The notes beneath the pieces are model-generated. The model was not told the DNA's origin. It made no database searches and was given only the letters and a program-made list of their open reading frames with translations. From an uncultured Lachnospiraceae bacterium (GTDB lineage: Bacteria > Bacillota > Clostridia > Lachnospirales > Lachnospiraceae), in the NCBI GenBank assembly GCA_910583605.1, contig CAJTXN010000018.1, positions 1 to 48,404 on the forward strand: DNA of 48,404 nt, in the 5' to 3' direction. Position numbers and translations under genes: made by a program. Of the stretch, positions 7,770-16,906 are shown piece by piece. Positions within the stretch are counted from its first letter, which is position 1. Every line of letters starts with the position of its first letter.

Positions 7770-9281
7770 ATGGCTGACAAGAATCAAACATCAGAGAAAA
7801 AGCTCGAACGCGGCGCAGGCTTGTTATTACCAATAAGCAGTCTGCCTTCACCATATGGAATTGGCACGTTGGGCGATGCGGCATATAAGTTTGTCGATTT
7901 TTTAGTAAAAGCCGGTCAAAAGTATTGGCAGGTGCTTCCGGTTGGACCAACCAGTTACGGTGACAGTCCATATCAGTCTTTTTCAGCATTTGCAGGGAAT
8001 CCTTATTTTATTGATTTGGATTATCTGGTAAAGGAAGGATTGATTACAAAAGCACAGATTAAAAAATTCCCTTGGGGGGATAATGAAGAATATATTGATT
8101 ATGCAACAATTTATGAATCAAGATTTCAAATACTGAGAATCGCATTTGAAAACAGTGAGCATAAAGATTCTTCCGAGTATCGTCAGTTTTTAGAGCAGAA
8201 CCAGTACTGGCTGGATGATTACAGTTTATATATGGCAGTTAAATTCAGTTTTGAAAGCCGCGGCTGGCAGGAATGGGACAGAGACATTAAGCTTCGTGAG
8301 CCGGAAGCGTTAAAGAGATATCAGGATGAACTGGCTGAGGATATTGAGTTTTGGAAATTCTGTCAGTATAAATTTTTTGAACAGTGGAATAATTTAAGAA
8401 GCTATGCCAACGAAAGCGGCATTGAAATGATTGGAGATATTCCGATTTATGTTGCTATGGATAGTGCTGATGTTTGGGCGCATAAGGAATTATTTGAATT
8501 AGATGAAGATTGTGAGCCGATTAATGTGGCCGGAGTACCACCGGATGCTTTTTCAGCAGATGGACAACTCTGGGGAAATCCTTTATATAGATGGGATAAG
8601 ATGGAAGAAAGCGGATTTGAATGGTGGAAACAGAGAATGGCAAGCAATTCCAAGCTATACGATTACATTCGAATTGACCATTTTATAGGCGTTGTGAATT
8701 ATTATTCCATAGAAGCAAGCTGTACAAACGCAAAAGAAGGTGTCTGGAGAATCGGACCGGGTAAGAAACTTACGGATGCCATCGACAGCGCCATTGGAGA
8801 TGCAAAAATAATTGCAGAAGACCTTGGTATCGTCAGTCAGCCGGTACGGGATCTGTTAGCGGAAACGGGTTATCCGGGAATGAATATTATAGAGTTTGCA
8901 TTTGACGGAACACCGGAAAATACACATCTTCCGCATAATTATAAACCAAATTCACTGGTATACGGCGGAACCCATGACAATGAAACGGTAGCAGGTTTCT
9001 TTATGGGAAAGAAGACAAAAGAACTGAAATATGCATTTAAGTATCTGGGCGTTGACAACAAAGCGGATATACCAAAAGCGGTATTGCGTGCGGCTTACGC
9101 CAGTGTGGCAGCTATTGCGGTTTTCCAGGTACAGGATGTTCTGGGACTGGATAATTCTGCCAGAATGAATACGCCGTCGACAGTTGGAAATAACTGGAAG
9201 TGGAGAATGAAAAAAGGCAGTCTGACTGTTGCACATGCAAAAGAGTTAAAAGAATTAGCTGAATTCTATGCCAGAATTTAG
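7770..9281 (+). CDS. malQ: 4-alpha-glucanotransferase (amylomaltase, GH77)
   Basis: A 503-residue cytoplasmic enzyme that moves alpha-1,4-glucan segments between maltodextrins, releasing glucose and making chains long enough for phosphorylase. The family N-terminus GLLLPISSLPSPYGIGTLG is present at about residues 16-34, and SYGDSPYQS follows near 62. Predicted catalytic residues are nucleophile D303 in IRIDHF, acid/base E350 in IIAEDLG and D403 in THDNET. Length matches the usual 500 residues. The ATG at 7770 is preceded by GAGGTGA. The gene is divergent from the LacI-family regulator and lies 77 bases before glgP, with no terminator between, so the two are probably co-transcribed. Confidence 0.96.
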   Translation: MADKNQTSEKKLERGAGLLLPISSLPSPYGIGTLGDAAYKFVDFLVKAGQKYWQVLPVGPTSYGDSPYQSFSAFAGNPYFIDLDYLVKEGLITKAQIKKFPWGDNEEYIDYATIYESRFQILRIAFENSEHKDSSEYRQFLEQNQYWLDDYSLYMAVKFSFESRGWQEWDRDIKLREPEALKRYQDELAEDIEFWKFCQYKFFEQWNNLRSYANESGIEMIGDIPIYVAMDSADVWAHKELFELDEDCEPINVAGVPPDAFSADGQLWGNPLYRWDKMEESGFEWWKQRMASNSKLYDYIRIDHFIGVVNYYSIEASCTNAKEGVWRIGPGKKLTDAIDSAIGDAKIIAEDLGIVSQPVRDLLAETGYPGMNIIEFAFDGTPENTHLPHNYKPNSLVYGGTHDNETVAGFFMGKKTKELKYAFKYLGVDNKADIPKAVLRAAYASVAAIAVFQVQDVLGLDNSARMNTPSTVGNNWKWRMKKGSLTVAHAKELKELAEFYARI

Positions 9282-9358
9282 TTGATAATAATGGTACATA
9301 TTAATAATATTTTAATATAATTTTTGAGCTTAAAAGCGGATAGGAGAAAAAAAGCAAA

Positions 9359-11710
9359 ATGAGTACATTTAAAGAGAACATTGTAACTATTTTAGACCTT
9401 GACTATAATAAGACAATTAAAGATGCTACAACCGTAGAACTTTATAATGCAGTGTCTAAGGCAGCAATGAAGAGCATCTCAAATCAGTGGTCATGGGAAA
9501 CGAAAAGTAAGAAAGTCTGTTATCTTTCCGCAGAGTTTCTGGTAGGAAGACTGGTATATAATAACCTGATGAATCTGGGATTATTAAATCAGTTAACAGA
9601 ACTTTTCTGTGAAAATGGCATTGATATCAGAATATTCGAAGATATCGAAGATAATGCATTGGGAAATGGCGGATTAGGACGTCTTGCAGCATGTTTCCTT
9701 GACTCGGCAGCAACTCAGAATGTTACATTAAATGGTTATGGTATCAGATATCGTTATGGTATTTTTAAACAGTACTTTGAAAACGGTTTCCAGAAGGAGA
9801 CTGCTGATAACTGGACAGAGTTTGGTGATCCATGGTCAGTAAGAAGAGAAGAAGATAAGGTAAAAGTTGACTTTAAGGGACAGTCAGTATGGGCAGTTCC
9901 GTATGATACACCGGTAATCGGATATGGCGCAGCTAAAATTAATACATTAAGATTATGGCAGGCAGAGCCGATTGAAGAGTTTAATTTTGATTTGTTTAAT
10001 GAGCAGAAGTATGACAAATCAGTAAAAGAAAAGAATGATGCAGAAGCTATTACGAGTGTATTATATCCGAATGATTCTACCGATGCAGGTAAGAAATTAA
10101 GATTAAAACAGCAGTATTTCTTCTCAAGTGCTTCTTTACAGGATGTAATTAAGAAGTATAAAGCTCATTATGGAAATGATTTCTCTCATTTCTCCAAAGA
10201 ATATGCAATTCAGTTAAATGATACCCATCCGGTTGTATCAATTCCTGAATTATGCCGTTTATTGATTGAACAGGAAGGTTTAACCTTTAATAAAGCATTA
10301 AAGATCTGTAAAGAAGTATTTGCATATACTAATCATACCGTTATGTCAGAAGCTCTTGAAAAATGGGGTGTGAAGCTGTTTAAGGCGGTTCTTCCGAATG
10401 TGTACAAGTATGTTGTTAAGATTAACAATGTATTATTAAAAGAACTGGAAGAAAAGGGTATTTCAGATGAGGATAAGAAGAAGTACCAGATAATCGATAC
10501 TCCTTACGGCAATGACTGGGAAGTAATTCATATGGCAAGACTTGCAATTTATGCCAGCCATTCCACCAATGGTGTTGCATGGATTCATACAGAGATTCTT
10601 AAGAATGATGCGTTACATGAATGGTATGAGTTATATCCGGAACGCTTCAACAATAAGACCAACGGTATTACACAGAGAAGATGGCTTGCACTGGCTAATA
10701 TGGAACTTGCAGGATTTATCAACGACAAGATTGGTAACAGCTGGATTACTAACCTGGATGAATTAAAGAAACTGGAGAAGTTTAAGGATGACAAGGCTGT
10801 TATCAAACAGTTTGATGATATTAAGAAGATTAAGAAACAGCAGTTGGCTGATTATATCAAAGAGAAGGAAGGAATTGAAATCAATCCGAATTTCATCTTT
10901 GATATTCAGGTTAAGAGATTACATGAGTACAAGCGTCAGTTATTAAATGCATTCTCAATTCTTGATATTTATTATGGATTAAAAGATGGAAGAATCAAGG
11001 ACTTCAATCCGACCGTATTTATCTTTGGTGCCAAAGCAGCTCCGGGATATATGAGAGCAAAAGGTATTATTAAGTTTATTAATGAAATTGCCAAGATGAT
11101 TGCAAATGATCCGGAAGTAAATGATAAATTACAGGTAGTATTTGTATCAAATTACTGTGTTTCTTATGCAGAAAAGATTACTCCTGCAGCAGATGTTTCT
11201 GAGCAGATTTCTACAGCGGGTACAGAAGCTTCCGGTACAGGTAACATGAAATTTATGTTAAACGGTGCTGTTACACTCGGAACTTATGATGGTGCAAACG
11301 TAGAAATTGTTGAGCAGGCAGGCGAAGAGAATAACTATATCTTTGGTGACAGAGTAGAAGATATCGAAAGAATTAAAGATACCTACTGTGCAAGAGATTT
11401 ATATAATTCAAATCCGAGAATTAAGAAAGTAGTAGATACTTTGGTAGACGGTACATTAAGTGATGACGGAACAGGATTATTCCAGGAATTATATACCTCA
11501 TTACTGGATGGAGCAAGCTGGCATAAAGCAGACCATTATTTCTTATTAGAAGATTTAATGTCATACTGCGATGCAAAATTACAGGTTAATAAAGATTACT
11601 CTGATACATTTGCATTCAGACAGAAGTGCTTTATGAATACAGCAAATGCCGGCAAGTTCTCAAGTGACAGAACGATTCTGGATTATGCAAAAGAAATTTG
11701 GGAAGCATAA
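9359..11710 (+). CDS. glgP: Glycogen/maltodextrin phosphorylase (GT35)
   Basis: A 783-residue pyridoxal-phosphate enzyme that cleaves terminal alpha-1,4-glucose units with phosphate to give glucose-1-phosphate. The N-terminal YLSAEFLVGR and GNGGLGRLAACFLDS blocks, the central IQLNDTHP and GITQRRW blocks and the cofactor segment EASGTGNMKF are all present. The predicted PLP lysine is K631. It is slightly shorter than the 800-840 residues of allosteric phosphorylases because the N-terminus begins close to the core, so phosphorylation control of the animal type is not expected. AGGAG at 9342-9346 precedes the ATG with a rather long gap. A TATAAT at 9316-9321 could allow an extra internal promoter. 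A clear terminator follows. Confidence 0.96.
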   Translation: MSTFKENIVTILDLDYNKTIKDATTVELYNAVSKAAMKSISNQWSWETKSKKVCYLSAEFLVGRLVYNNLMNLGLLNQLTELFCENGIDIRIFEDIEDNALGNGGLGRLAACFLDSAATQNVTLNGYGIRYRYGIFKQYFENGFQKETADNWTEFGDPWSVRREEDKVKVDFKGQSVWAVPYDTPVIGYGAAKINTLRLWQAEPIEEFNFDLFNEQKYDKSVKEKNDAEAITSVLYPNDSTDAGKKLRLKQQYFFSSASLQDVIKKYKAHYGNDFSHFSKEYAIQLNDTHPVVSIPELCRLLIEQEGLTFNKALKICKEVFAYTNHTVMSEALEKWGVKLFKAVLPNVYKYVVKINNVLLKELEEKGISDEDKKKYQIIDTPYGNDWEVIHMARLAIYASHSTNGVAWIHTEILKNDALHEWYELYPERFNNKTNGITQRRWLALANMELAGFINDKIGNSWITNLDELKKLEKFKDDKAVIKQFDDIKKIKKQQLADYIKEKEGIEINPNFIFDIQVKRLHEYKRQLLNAFSILDIYYGLKDGRIKDFNPTVFIFGAKAAPGYMRAKGIIKFINEIAKMIANDPEVNDKLQVVFVSNYCVSYAEKITPAADVSEQISTAGTEASGTGNMKFMLNGAVTLGTYDGANVEIVEQAGEENNYIFGDRVEDIERIKDTYCARDLYNSNPRIKKVVDTLVDGTLSDDGTGLFQELYTSLLDGASWHKADHYFLLEDLMSYCDAKLQVNKDYSDTFAFRQKCFMNTANAGKFSSDRTILDYAKEIWEA

Positions 11711-11740
11711 AAAGACTGTTTAAATATTAATGTTTTATAG

Positions 11741-11787
11741 AGAGTAACATTCTTTGCTACGACGGGCAGGAATGTTACTCTGTTTTT
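11741..11787 (+). terminator. Intrinsic terminator of malQ-glgP
   Basis: A 12-bp perfect stem (AGAGTAACATTC at 11741-11752 with 11770-11781), a 17-base loop and a T run from 11783. Confidence 0.88.
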
Positions 11788-11826
11788 CTTCAATTAACAA
11801 AAATACTGGTTAGGGAGGGATTGGAT

Positions 11827-12495
11827 ATGAAAACAAAGCAGTATATATATGAGGTAATCGAGAGTCAAGAAAAATTATCAGAAGAAAACAGGGAAAAGTT
11901 TAATGTTATTTTGTTAAAGATTCGATTCGCCCGTATTGATGACCGTGACGGCGCTGAGTTTTTGCATCATTGCATGGATTTGTTTTTAGAGGCTGAGAAG
12001 AATAATCTTCCGCCGGAAGAAATGCTGGGGACCTGTAATTTTGAGAAGTTTTGTGAGGATTTTATCGGAAAATCCAGAAAAGAATATTCTTTTTTTAAAA
12101 GATTATATTGGGAAATCTCTTACATACCTTTAGTATTGTTATTGTATTTAGGGATTTTTGAGATGGGACCGGAAATGATACAATACTGGAGTGAATATGG
12201 TTTTACTCCAAAGGTACGGGTAAATACCGGGATGCTGATCAACACTTTAATGGTTCTGATGATTGTGAATCTGATGCTGTCCAAATTTCAGGTATTTTAT
12301 ATAAAATTTAACAGCACAAATAAGACAGAAAATAGAAAGTGTTTTTTTCTGTTATGGTTGTTGCTGGTTTTTTTTGTTTTGGTATCAGTGGTTGTGAAAC
12401 AGGTTATGTCCGTTTATATGTTTCAAATGAATTATTTTATATTTCTCGGAGTACTGTTGATTCTCTGCATCCTTCAGAATATTATGGAGAAGTAA
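11827..12495 (+). CDS. Membrane protein of unknown function with helical N-domain
   Basis: About 222 residues. The first 90 residues are predicted helical, rich in acidic and basic residues, and contain GAEFLHHCMDLFLEAE, which resembles the helical head of small DUF1048/DUF1129-like membrane proteins. Four hydrophobic segments follow (about residues 98-113, 134-152, 168-190 and 199-219). I do not recognise a specific family and cannot assign a function. The ATG at 11827 is preferred over the in-frame TTG at 11821 because AGGGAGG at 11812-11818 is correctly spaced for the ATG. The stop overlaps the convergent tldE-like gene by 14 bases. Confidence 0.75.
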   Translation: MKTKQYIYEVIESQEKLSEENREKFNVILLKIRFARIDDRDGAEFLHHCMDLFLEAEKNNLPPEEMLGTCNFEKFCEDFIGKSRKEYSFFKRLYWEISYIPLVLLLYLGIFEMGPEMIQYWSEYGFTPKVRVNTGMLINTLMVLMIVNLMLSKFQVFYIKFNSTNKTENRKCFFLLWLLLVFFVLVSVVVKQVMSVYMFQMNYFIFLGVLLILCILQNIMEK

Positions 12496-13771
12496 AATAG
12501 CATACGCTTTTTGGTCCGGAATATCCGTTCAGATTGAAACTTTCTTTCGAAAGCATTAGGGTATCCAGGATATCCAGAATATTTCCACTGACAGAACCTC
12601 CGGTTACCGGAATATTTTGTTGTTCCGAATCACTGTAATAGGCCAGACGGAACTCTCCGCCAAATTGTCCGGAAAGGGAATCCATCTGAAAATCGGAGAA
12701 GTTGACGATTCGAAGACAGGAACCTTTCTGAAATTCCTCGGCGGATTTGGAGCCGCAGGTTATCCGGTATTCAGAAAAAGTGCCCAATGGCTGAACTCCA
12801 AGATAATAGGAAAAACGGGAATCGCCGGTTATGGCTGTGATTTGATTGTTCCGGATTAATTCGGTATCCTGTAGTTTTATGCCCTCCAAAGTATAGGGTG
12901 CTGAGGCTTTAAGGGTCAGATTTAAAGTATCGGATTTTAAAGGAAGAATCGTTCCTACCGTATAATTGGAGTAGCTTGGATATATCATGGAGGCATCACA
13001 GCGTTCTAAAAAGAATTGGAATAATTCGGCAACACAATATCCTTCCAGAATAATTACAGACGGTGCAGCCGAGTTTGGATATTGGATTGCCACAGAGCGG
13101 TCTTTTACACTTTTCAGTGTAGAAGCAGCTAATTGTGCCAGCTTTTCAGGAATATCCGTTTCAGGGACAGAAGAACCGCTATCAGAGAAATGGAAATTCT
13201 GATAGATTTCCACGTCCTCTTTCTGTTTGGACTGTGCTATAAATTCACCGGAATATACGGTTTGTGTAAAGGATACATTGATACCTGAGGAATTAATAAT
13301 CCGGTAATCCGTTGTGGTAATGAAAAACTCAGCGGAGTTGATGAAAGTGGTATCGTCCGTATCAACAGAAAATAAAGCCTGGACACATTGTTCCATTGTA
13401 ACTGTTTTTGTCGGATTATTGTTATGGGAAGATGTACCAGGTATGGAAGAAGCCGGCTTTGGCAGCGGAAAATAAGGGTTTTTGGCATAGGAGGCCGATT
13501 CGTAGGTGTTGCGGAGAGCAGACTCTAATTCCTGATGACTCATGGATTTTTGTAATGTACAACTTGCAAATCCCCGCAGTACAGAACCATTTTCCGTTTG
13601 TGCCGGAAAATCACGATATAAGGTAACGGTATATTTTGTAATATCCTTTGCACGCTTCATATCAAGATTTTGGCGGATAAAGAATACTTCTTCAGATGTT
13701 TCCGTACATTCATTGATTAAGTAGGTAGAAATACCCTGTTCTTCCAGTATATTAATGATTAAATCTATCAT
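12482..13771 (-). CDS. TldE/PmbA-like subunit of the TldD/E metalloprotease
   Basis: A 429-residue member of the U62 (TldD/PmbA) family. It has no HExxxH zinc motif, so it corresponds to the non-catalytic TldE/PmbA partner. Conserved family features include a C-terminal region with an ELYRITCG-type strand and a final VSGNILDILDTL segment near residues 396-408. In known systems TldD and TldE form a heterodimer that threads unfolded peptides and trims them, for example in microcin or RiPP maturation. It sits 28 bases downstream of the tldD-like gene on the same strand, in an obvious two-gene operon. AAAGGA precedes the ATG at 13771. No RiPP precursor is evident nearby, so the substrate is unknown. 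Confidence 0.85.
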   Translation of the reverse strand: MIDLIINILEEQGISTYLINECTETSEEVFFIRQNLDMKRAKDITKYTVTLYRDFPAQTENGSVLRGFASCTLQKSMSHQELESALRNTYESASYAKNPYFPLPKPASSIPGTSSHNNNPTKTVTMEQCVQALFSVDTDDTTFINSAEFFITTTDYRIINSSGINVSFTQTVYSGEFIAQSKQKEDVEIYQNFHFSDSGSSVPETDIPEKLAQLAASTLKSVKDRSVAIQYPNSAAPSVIILEGYCVAELFQFFLERCDASMIYPSYSNYTVGTILPLKSDTLNLTLKASAPYTLEGIKLQDTELIRNNQITAITGDSRFSYYLGVQPLGTFSEYRITCGSKSAEEFQKGSCLRIVNFSDFQMDSLSGQFGGEFRLAYYSDSEQQNIPVTGGSVSGNILDILDTLMLSKESFNLNGYSGPKSVCYFTSP

Positions 13772-13799
13772 ATCGAAAAATCCTTTCTTACAATTATTA

Positions 13800-15305
13800 T
13801 TATGAAATAGTTACTACAGCTTTGATGGCAGGACCGCCGTCAGAGACTTTTACCCATTCCTTATAGCCTTTACCGCAACAGCCGCAGCCGCTTATATGCA
13901 GATCATCAGAAATCATGGATATGGATTTCAGCAGGTCGGGAACATAGCCGGAGAGACATACCGGGGAGAATATTTTTCCGGTCAACTTCCCGTCTTTGAT
14001 TTCGCGTCCGATATTTACCATGCATTGAATTCCCCAGTTTTTCGGGTCCTCCATTCCGCTTGCGGCATTTTCCAGTAAAATACCGTTTTCAATGGAAGCG
14101 ATCATATCGTCTAACCGGTCAGATCCTTTTTCGAAATAGGTATTTGTCATTCTTGTATATGCTTTTCGCTCGAATGATTCCCGGCGTCCGTTTCCGGTCG
14201 GAGTGGTTTTCAGACGGACAGCACTTAATAAATCACTAATTCCGCTTTTTAATATACCATTTTCGATGATGACGGTATCTCTGGATAAAGTACCCTCGTC
14301 ATCAAAGAAATAAGAACCGCATTCCATACAGGTATTGGCATTGTCATGCATTGTAACGATTGGCGATGCCACGATTTCTCCGATATACTTTTGGGCAAGC
14401 GCCCGGTCTTTTACAAACATATCCATTTCCACACCATGACCAAATGCCTCATGGGCAATCAGACCGGTGACATCCGGCATACAAATGACATCATAGGTTC
14501 CGGGAGTGGGAACCACGCTGTCCAACAAATCAATAGCGCACCGGCAGGCGTAGGAAAAGTCGGAATCCATTTCCTCCAGCAATTCGGCGCCTCCTGACAG
14601 GGAGAAGGTTTGCAGATAGTATCGTTTTTTTTCGGAAGTTCCCGCAAGAGGCTGCAATATTCCGTTTGACCATAACAGATGCTGCTGCAAATCTTTATCG
14701 GCGGATAAGAACATTTTATGTGTGGTCAGATATTGAAAAACACAAACACAATCTAAGATTCGTTCATCATAGTCCATGGCTTTTTGATAAAGAGACCGGA
14801 GAGCTTTAAGAATATCATTATCGGATAAATCCGAAGGATTGATTTCGTATTCTGTGGAATAGTTAAAAGATAATCGTTCAACGGTTTGTGCACTGTCAGC
14901 GGAGGCATTGGATACCATGTCCGAATTGGCAGTCGCTGCCTGTGTGGAAGAGACGTTTGGGTTTTCTTCAAAGCGGTTAGAAAAACGATGGTCTGTACGG
15001 CTGTCGGCAGCAGCATATTTTATCAGAATGGAGGGGATGGTTTCCAGAAATTCTGCAGAAAAATCATTGAAAGAATATTCCAGCAAATTATCGTTGCCTT
15101 TAATGGAATAACGAATGACAGCTCCGGTGGAAGTGAACATATTATCTTTAATGGTGGTGCCGCTTTTGGAGTGGCGGTAGTTTCTTCCGCGGGAGGATTC
15201 CACTAAGATGCTGACATTTTGAAATATGCCGGCAAGAGTGTTGTATAATTCTGAAAAAAGGGGTTTGATATTGTTGAAAATTGTATTGTCCACGGGTTTA
15301 CGCAT
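13800..15305 (-). CDS. TldD-like metalloprotease subunit (U62 family)
   Basis: A 501-residue TldD family protein. The zinc motif HEAFGHG is present with H285, E286 and H290, followed by VEMD, as in catalytic TldD subunits. The C-terminal region has the SGYVPDLLKSI and CGCCGKGYKEW segments. It is the active half of the pair with the downstream tldE-like gene. The start at 15305 has only a weak ribosome binding site (AGAG about 7 bases upstream). No convincing promoter was found in the 60 bases before it, and the large palindromic repeat lies immediately upstream. Transcription may therefore come from the degV side through the repeat, or from a promoter I missed. Confidence 0.88.
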   Translation of the reverse strand: MRKPVDNTIFNNIKPLFSELYNTLAGIFQNVSILVESSRGRNYRHSKSGTTIKDNMFTSTGAVIRYSIKGNDNLLEYSFNDFSAEFLETIPSILIKYAAADSRTDHRFSNRFEENPNVSSTQAATANSDMVSNASADSAQTVERLSFNYSTEYEINPSDLSDNDILKALRSLYQKAMDYDERILDCVCVFQYLTTHKMFLSADKDLQQHLLWSNGILQPLAGTSEKKRYYLQTFSLSGGAELLEEMDSDFSYACRCAIDLLDSVVPTPGTYDVICMPDVTGLIAHEAFGHGVEMDMFVKDRALAQKYIGEIVASPIVTMHDNANTCMECGSYFFDDEGTLSRDTVIIENGILKSGISDLLSAVRLKTTPTGNGRRESFERKAYTRMTNTYFEKGSDRLDDMIASIENGILLENAASGMEDPKNWGIQCMVNIGREIKDGKLTGKIFSPVCLSGYVPDLLKSISMISDDLHISGCGCCGKGYKEWVKVSDGGPAIKAVVTIS

Positions 15306-15365
15306 ATTTATCTCTATGTGGGTAAGGGTATTCAGGTGGAGGGGTTGCAGAAAATTTTAGGGGGG

Positions 15366-15631
15366 TGGCTGGCCGGACGCAGATGGGGAAGCCTCCGGGT
15401 ACAGGCTGGCTCCTCTACAAAAGCCGGAAAGTTCTAAGTGTTCTGCGGAAGGTGTTCGAAGGCGGACGCTACCGGCGGATATTCGGCGTCCATGCCTCAA
15501 ATCTGCCTTACCCTGACATCGTGTCAGGGTATAGCTGTTTTATTTAGGAAGAACACTAAGAACTTTCCGGCTTTTTCCGAAAGTCGCCAGCCTGTACCCG
15601 GAGACTTCCCCCATCTGCGTCCGGCTAGCCA
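15366..15631. repeat. 266-bp near-palindromic dispersed repeat, copy 1
   Basis: The arms 15366-15444 and 15550-15631 are inverted repeats of each other with few mismatches, giving a stem of about 80 bp with outer ends TGGCTGGCCGGACGCAGA and TCTGCGTCCGGCTAGCCA. The interior holds at least two smaller hairpins: 15474-15480 with 15501-15507, and a perfect 10-bp stem 15509-15518 with 15522-15531 closed by a 3-base TCG loop. A second copy in the same orientation starts at 48254. There is no coding potential, no transposase and no clear target-site duplication. It fills most of the gap between degV and tldD. It could be a non-autonomous mobile element or a structured RNA element. Confidence 0.85.
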
Positions 15632-15754
15632 TTAAAAAACAATATGCCAACAACGTTTTATCCTGAACAGTTACCCATACATTTTTCCTTTCTATTAAGT
15701 TTTGATATAGGTTTTAATAACATTCATAAATTTTTGACTAGATTCGCCTTCCAA

Positions 15755-16618
15755 TCAGCGTTTCTCTCCCATAAAAAACAACGCCAGTGTTCCCGGACCG
15801 GAGTGTGCGCCCACGGTAGGGCAGACATAATTAATCATAAAGTTTTCTATGCCAAGACGTTCCCGAATCCGGTCCCGCACATATTCTGCATCGGACAGAC
15901 AGTCGCCGTGAGAAATAAATACAATATCATTTTTATATCCTTTGCAGGTTTTTTCCATATTGTCTACCAGAGTGTTCAGGGATTTTTTACGGCCGCGGAC
16001 GTTGCTCAGGGATATCAGACGTCCTTCGTCGTCCACATGAAGAACCGGTTTTACATTGATCATGGTTCCGATGATGGCGGTGGCTTTGGATACCCGGCCG
16101 CCGCGATGCAGGTGGTTTAAATCGTCTACTGTAAACTGATGGCAGAAATGCAGTTTGTTTTCTTCCAGCCAGGCAGCATTTTCAGTAATGCTCATTCCCT
16201 GTTCACGGTTTTGCACTGCTTTGTAAACCATAAGTCCTTCCCCCATGGAGGCGGCTTTGGAGTCTATGATAATAATTGTCCGGTCCTTGTATTCTTCTTC
16301 CAGTTCCCGTCCTACCACGGCAGCGGTGTTATAACTGCTGCTCAGGGCAGAAGAGAATGCGATATGAAGGATATCCTTTCCGGCATCCAGATGTTTTCTG
16401 AAACATTGTTCCGTATTTTCCGGATTACATGCCATGGTGGTAGGCATTTTTCCGTTCCGCATCATGTTATAGAATTCCGAGGGATTAATTTTTTTATCAT
16501 TACCATAGATGACATCATCCATGGAGTAAAAAAGAGTGATAATATCAAGATTATTTTCTTTTATATAACTGTCTGGTAGATCACAGGTTGTATCAGTGGT
16601 TATAACGTATGAATTCAT
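15755..16618 (-). CDS. DegV-family fatty-acid-binding protein
   Basis: A 287-residue DegV protein. The family binds fatty acids (FakB-like) and can present them to a fatty acid kinase; whether this copy does so is unknown. It shows the N-terminal TTDTTCDLP, the FSSALSSSYNTA segment of the lipid pocket, the DSKAASMGEGLMV block and the C-terminal HSGPGTLALFF segment, so it looks complete. The start at 16618 (MNSYVITTD) is chosen because GGGAGGAA lies about 8 bases upstream; the in-frame ATG at 16645 has none and would add nine non-conserved residues. A near-consensus promoter lies upstream. Confidence 0.92.
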   Translation of the reverse strand: MNSYVITTDTTCDLPDSYIKENNLDIITLFYSMDDVIYGNDKKINPSEFYNMMRNGKMPTTMACNPENTEQCFRKHLDAGKDILHIAFSSALSSSYNTAAVVGRELEEEYKDRTIIIIDSKAASMGEGLMVYKAVQNREQGMSITENAAWLEENKLHFCHQFTVDDLNHLHRGGRVSKATAIIGTMINVKPVLHVDDEGRLISLSNVRGRKKSLNTLVDNMEKTCKGYKNDIVFISHGDCLSDAEYVRDRIRERLGIENFMINYVCPTVGAHSGPGTLALFFMGEKR

Positions 16619-16655
16619 ATATGGTTCCTCCCGTTTCAATTGCAATATTAAAACT

Positions 16656-16684
16656 ATTATGCCAACATTTTACGGCGATGTCAA
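16656..16684 (-). promoter_or_regulatory. Promoter of the DegV gene
   Basis: On the minus strand TTGACA (16684-16679), a 17-base spacer and CATAAT (16661-16656), with TGG before the -10 as in extended -10 promoters. Confidence 0.8.
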
Positions 16685-16784
16685 ACAAATTTCCATATTT
16701 TGTTTGCCACATTCTGATTCTTCTATTATAATATAATCTGCAGTAATAATTCAGTCATATAGTGATACCTTTTGAATGATATTT

Positions 16785-16814
16785 TTGATTAAGGATATCC
16801 TATATAAATATAGT
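16785..16814 (+). promoter_or_regulatory. Candidate promoter of the M16C peptidase gene
   Basis: TTGATT at 16785-16790, an 18-base spacer and TATAGT at 16809-16814, in the AT-rich divergent gap. The leader to the start codon would be about 85 bases. Confidence 0.5.
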
Positions 16815-16906
16815 ATATTTTGATGAATTAAATATGTGTATACAAAATTCATGATGCCATGGGTTTTATTTTTCGGCTTAGGCATAAAAGAAAGGAATAT
16901 TAATGA

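Noticed and set aside
15644..16579. Two open frames (158 and 146 codons) on the plus strand opposite the DegV gene
   Set aside because: They mirror the DegV coding strand, have no ribosome binding sites and read as composition-driven shadows.
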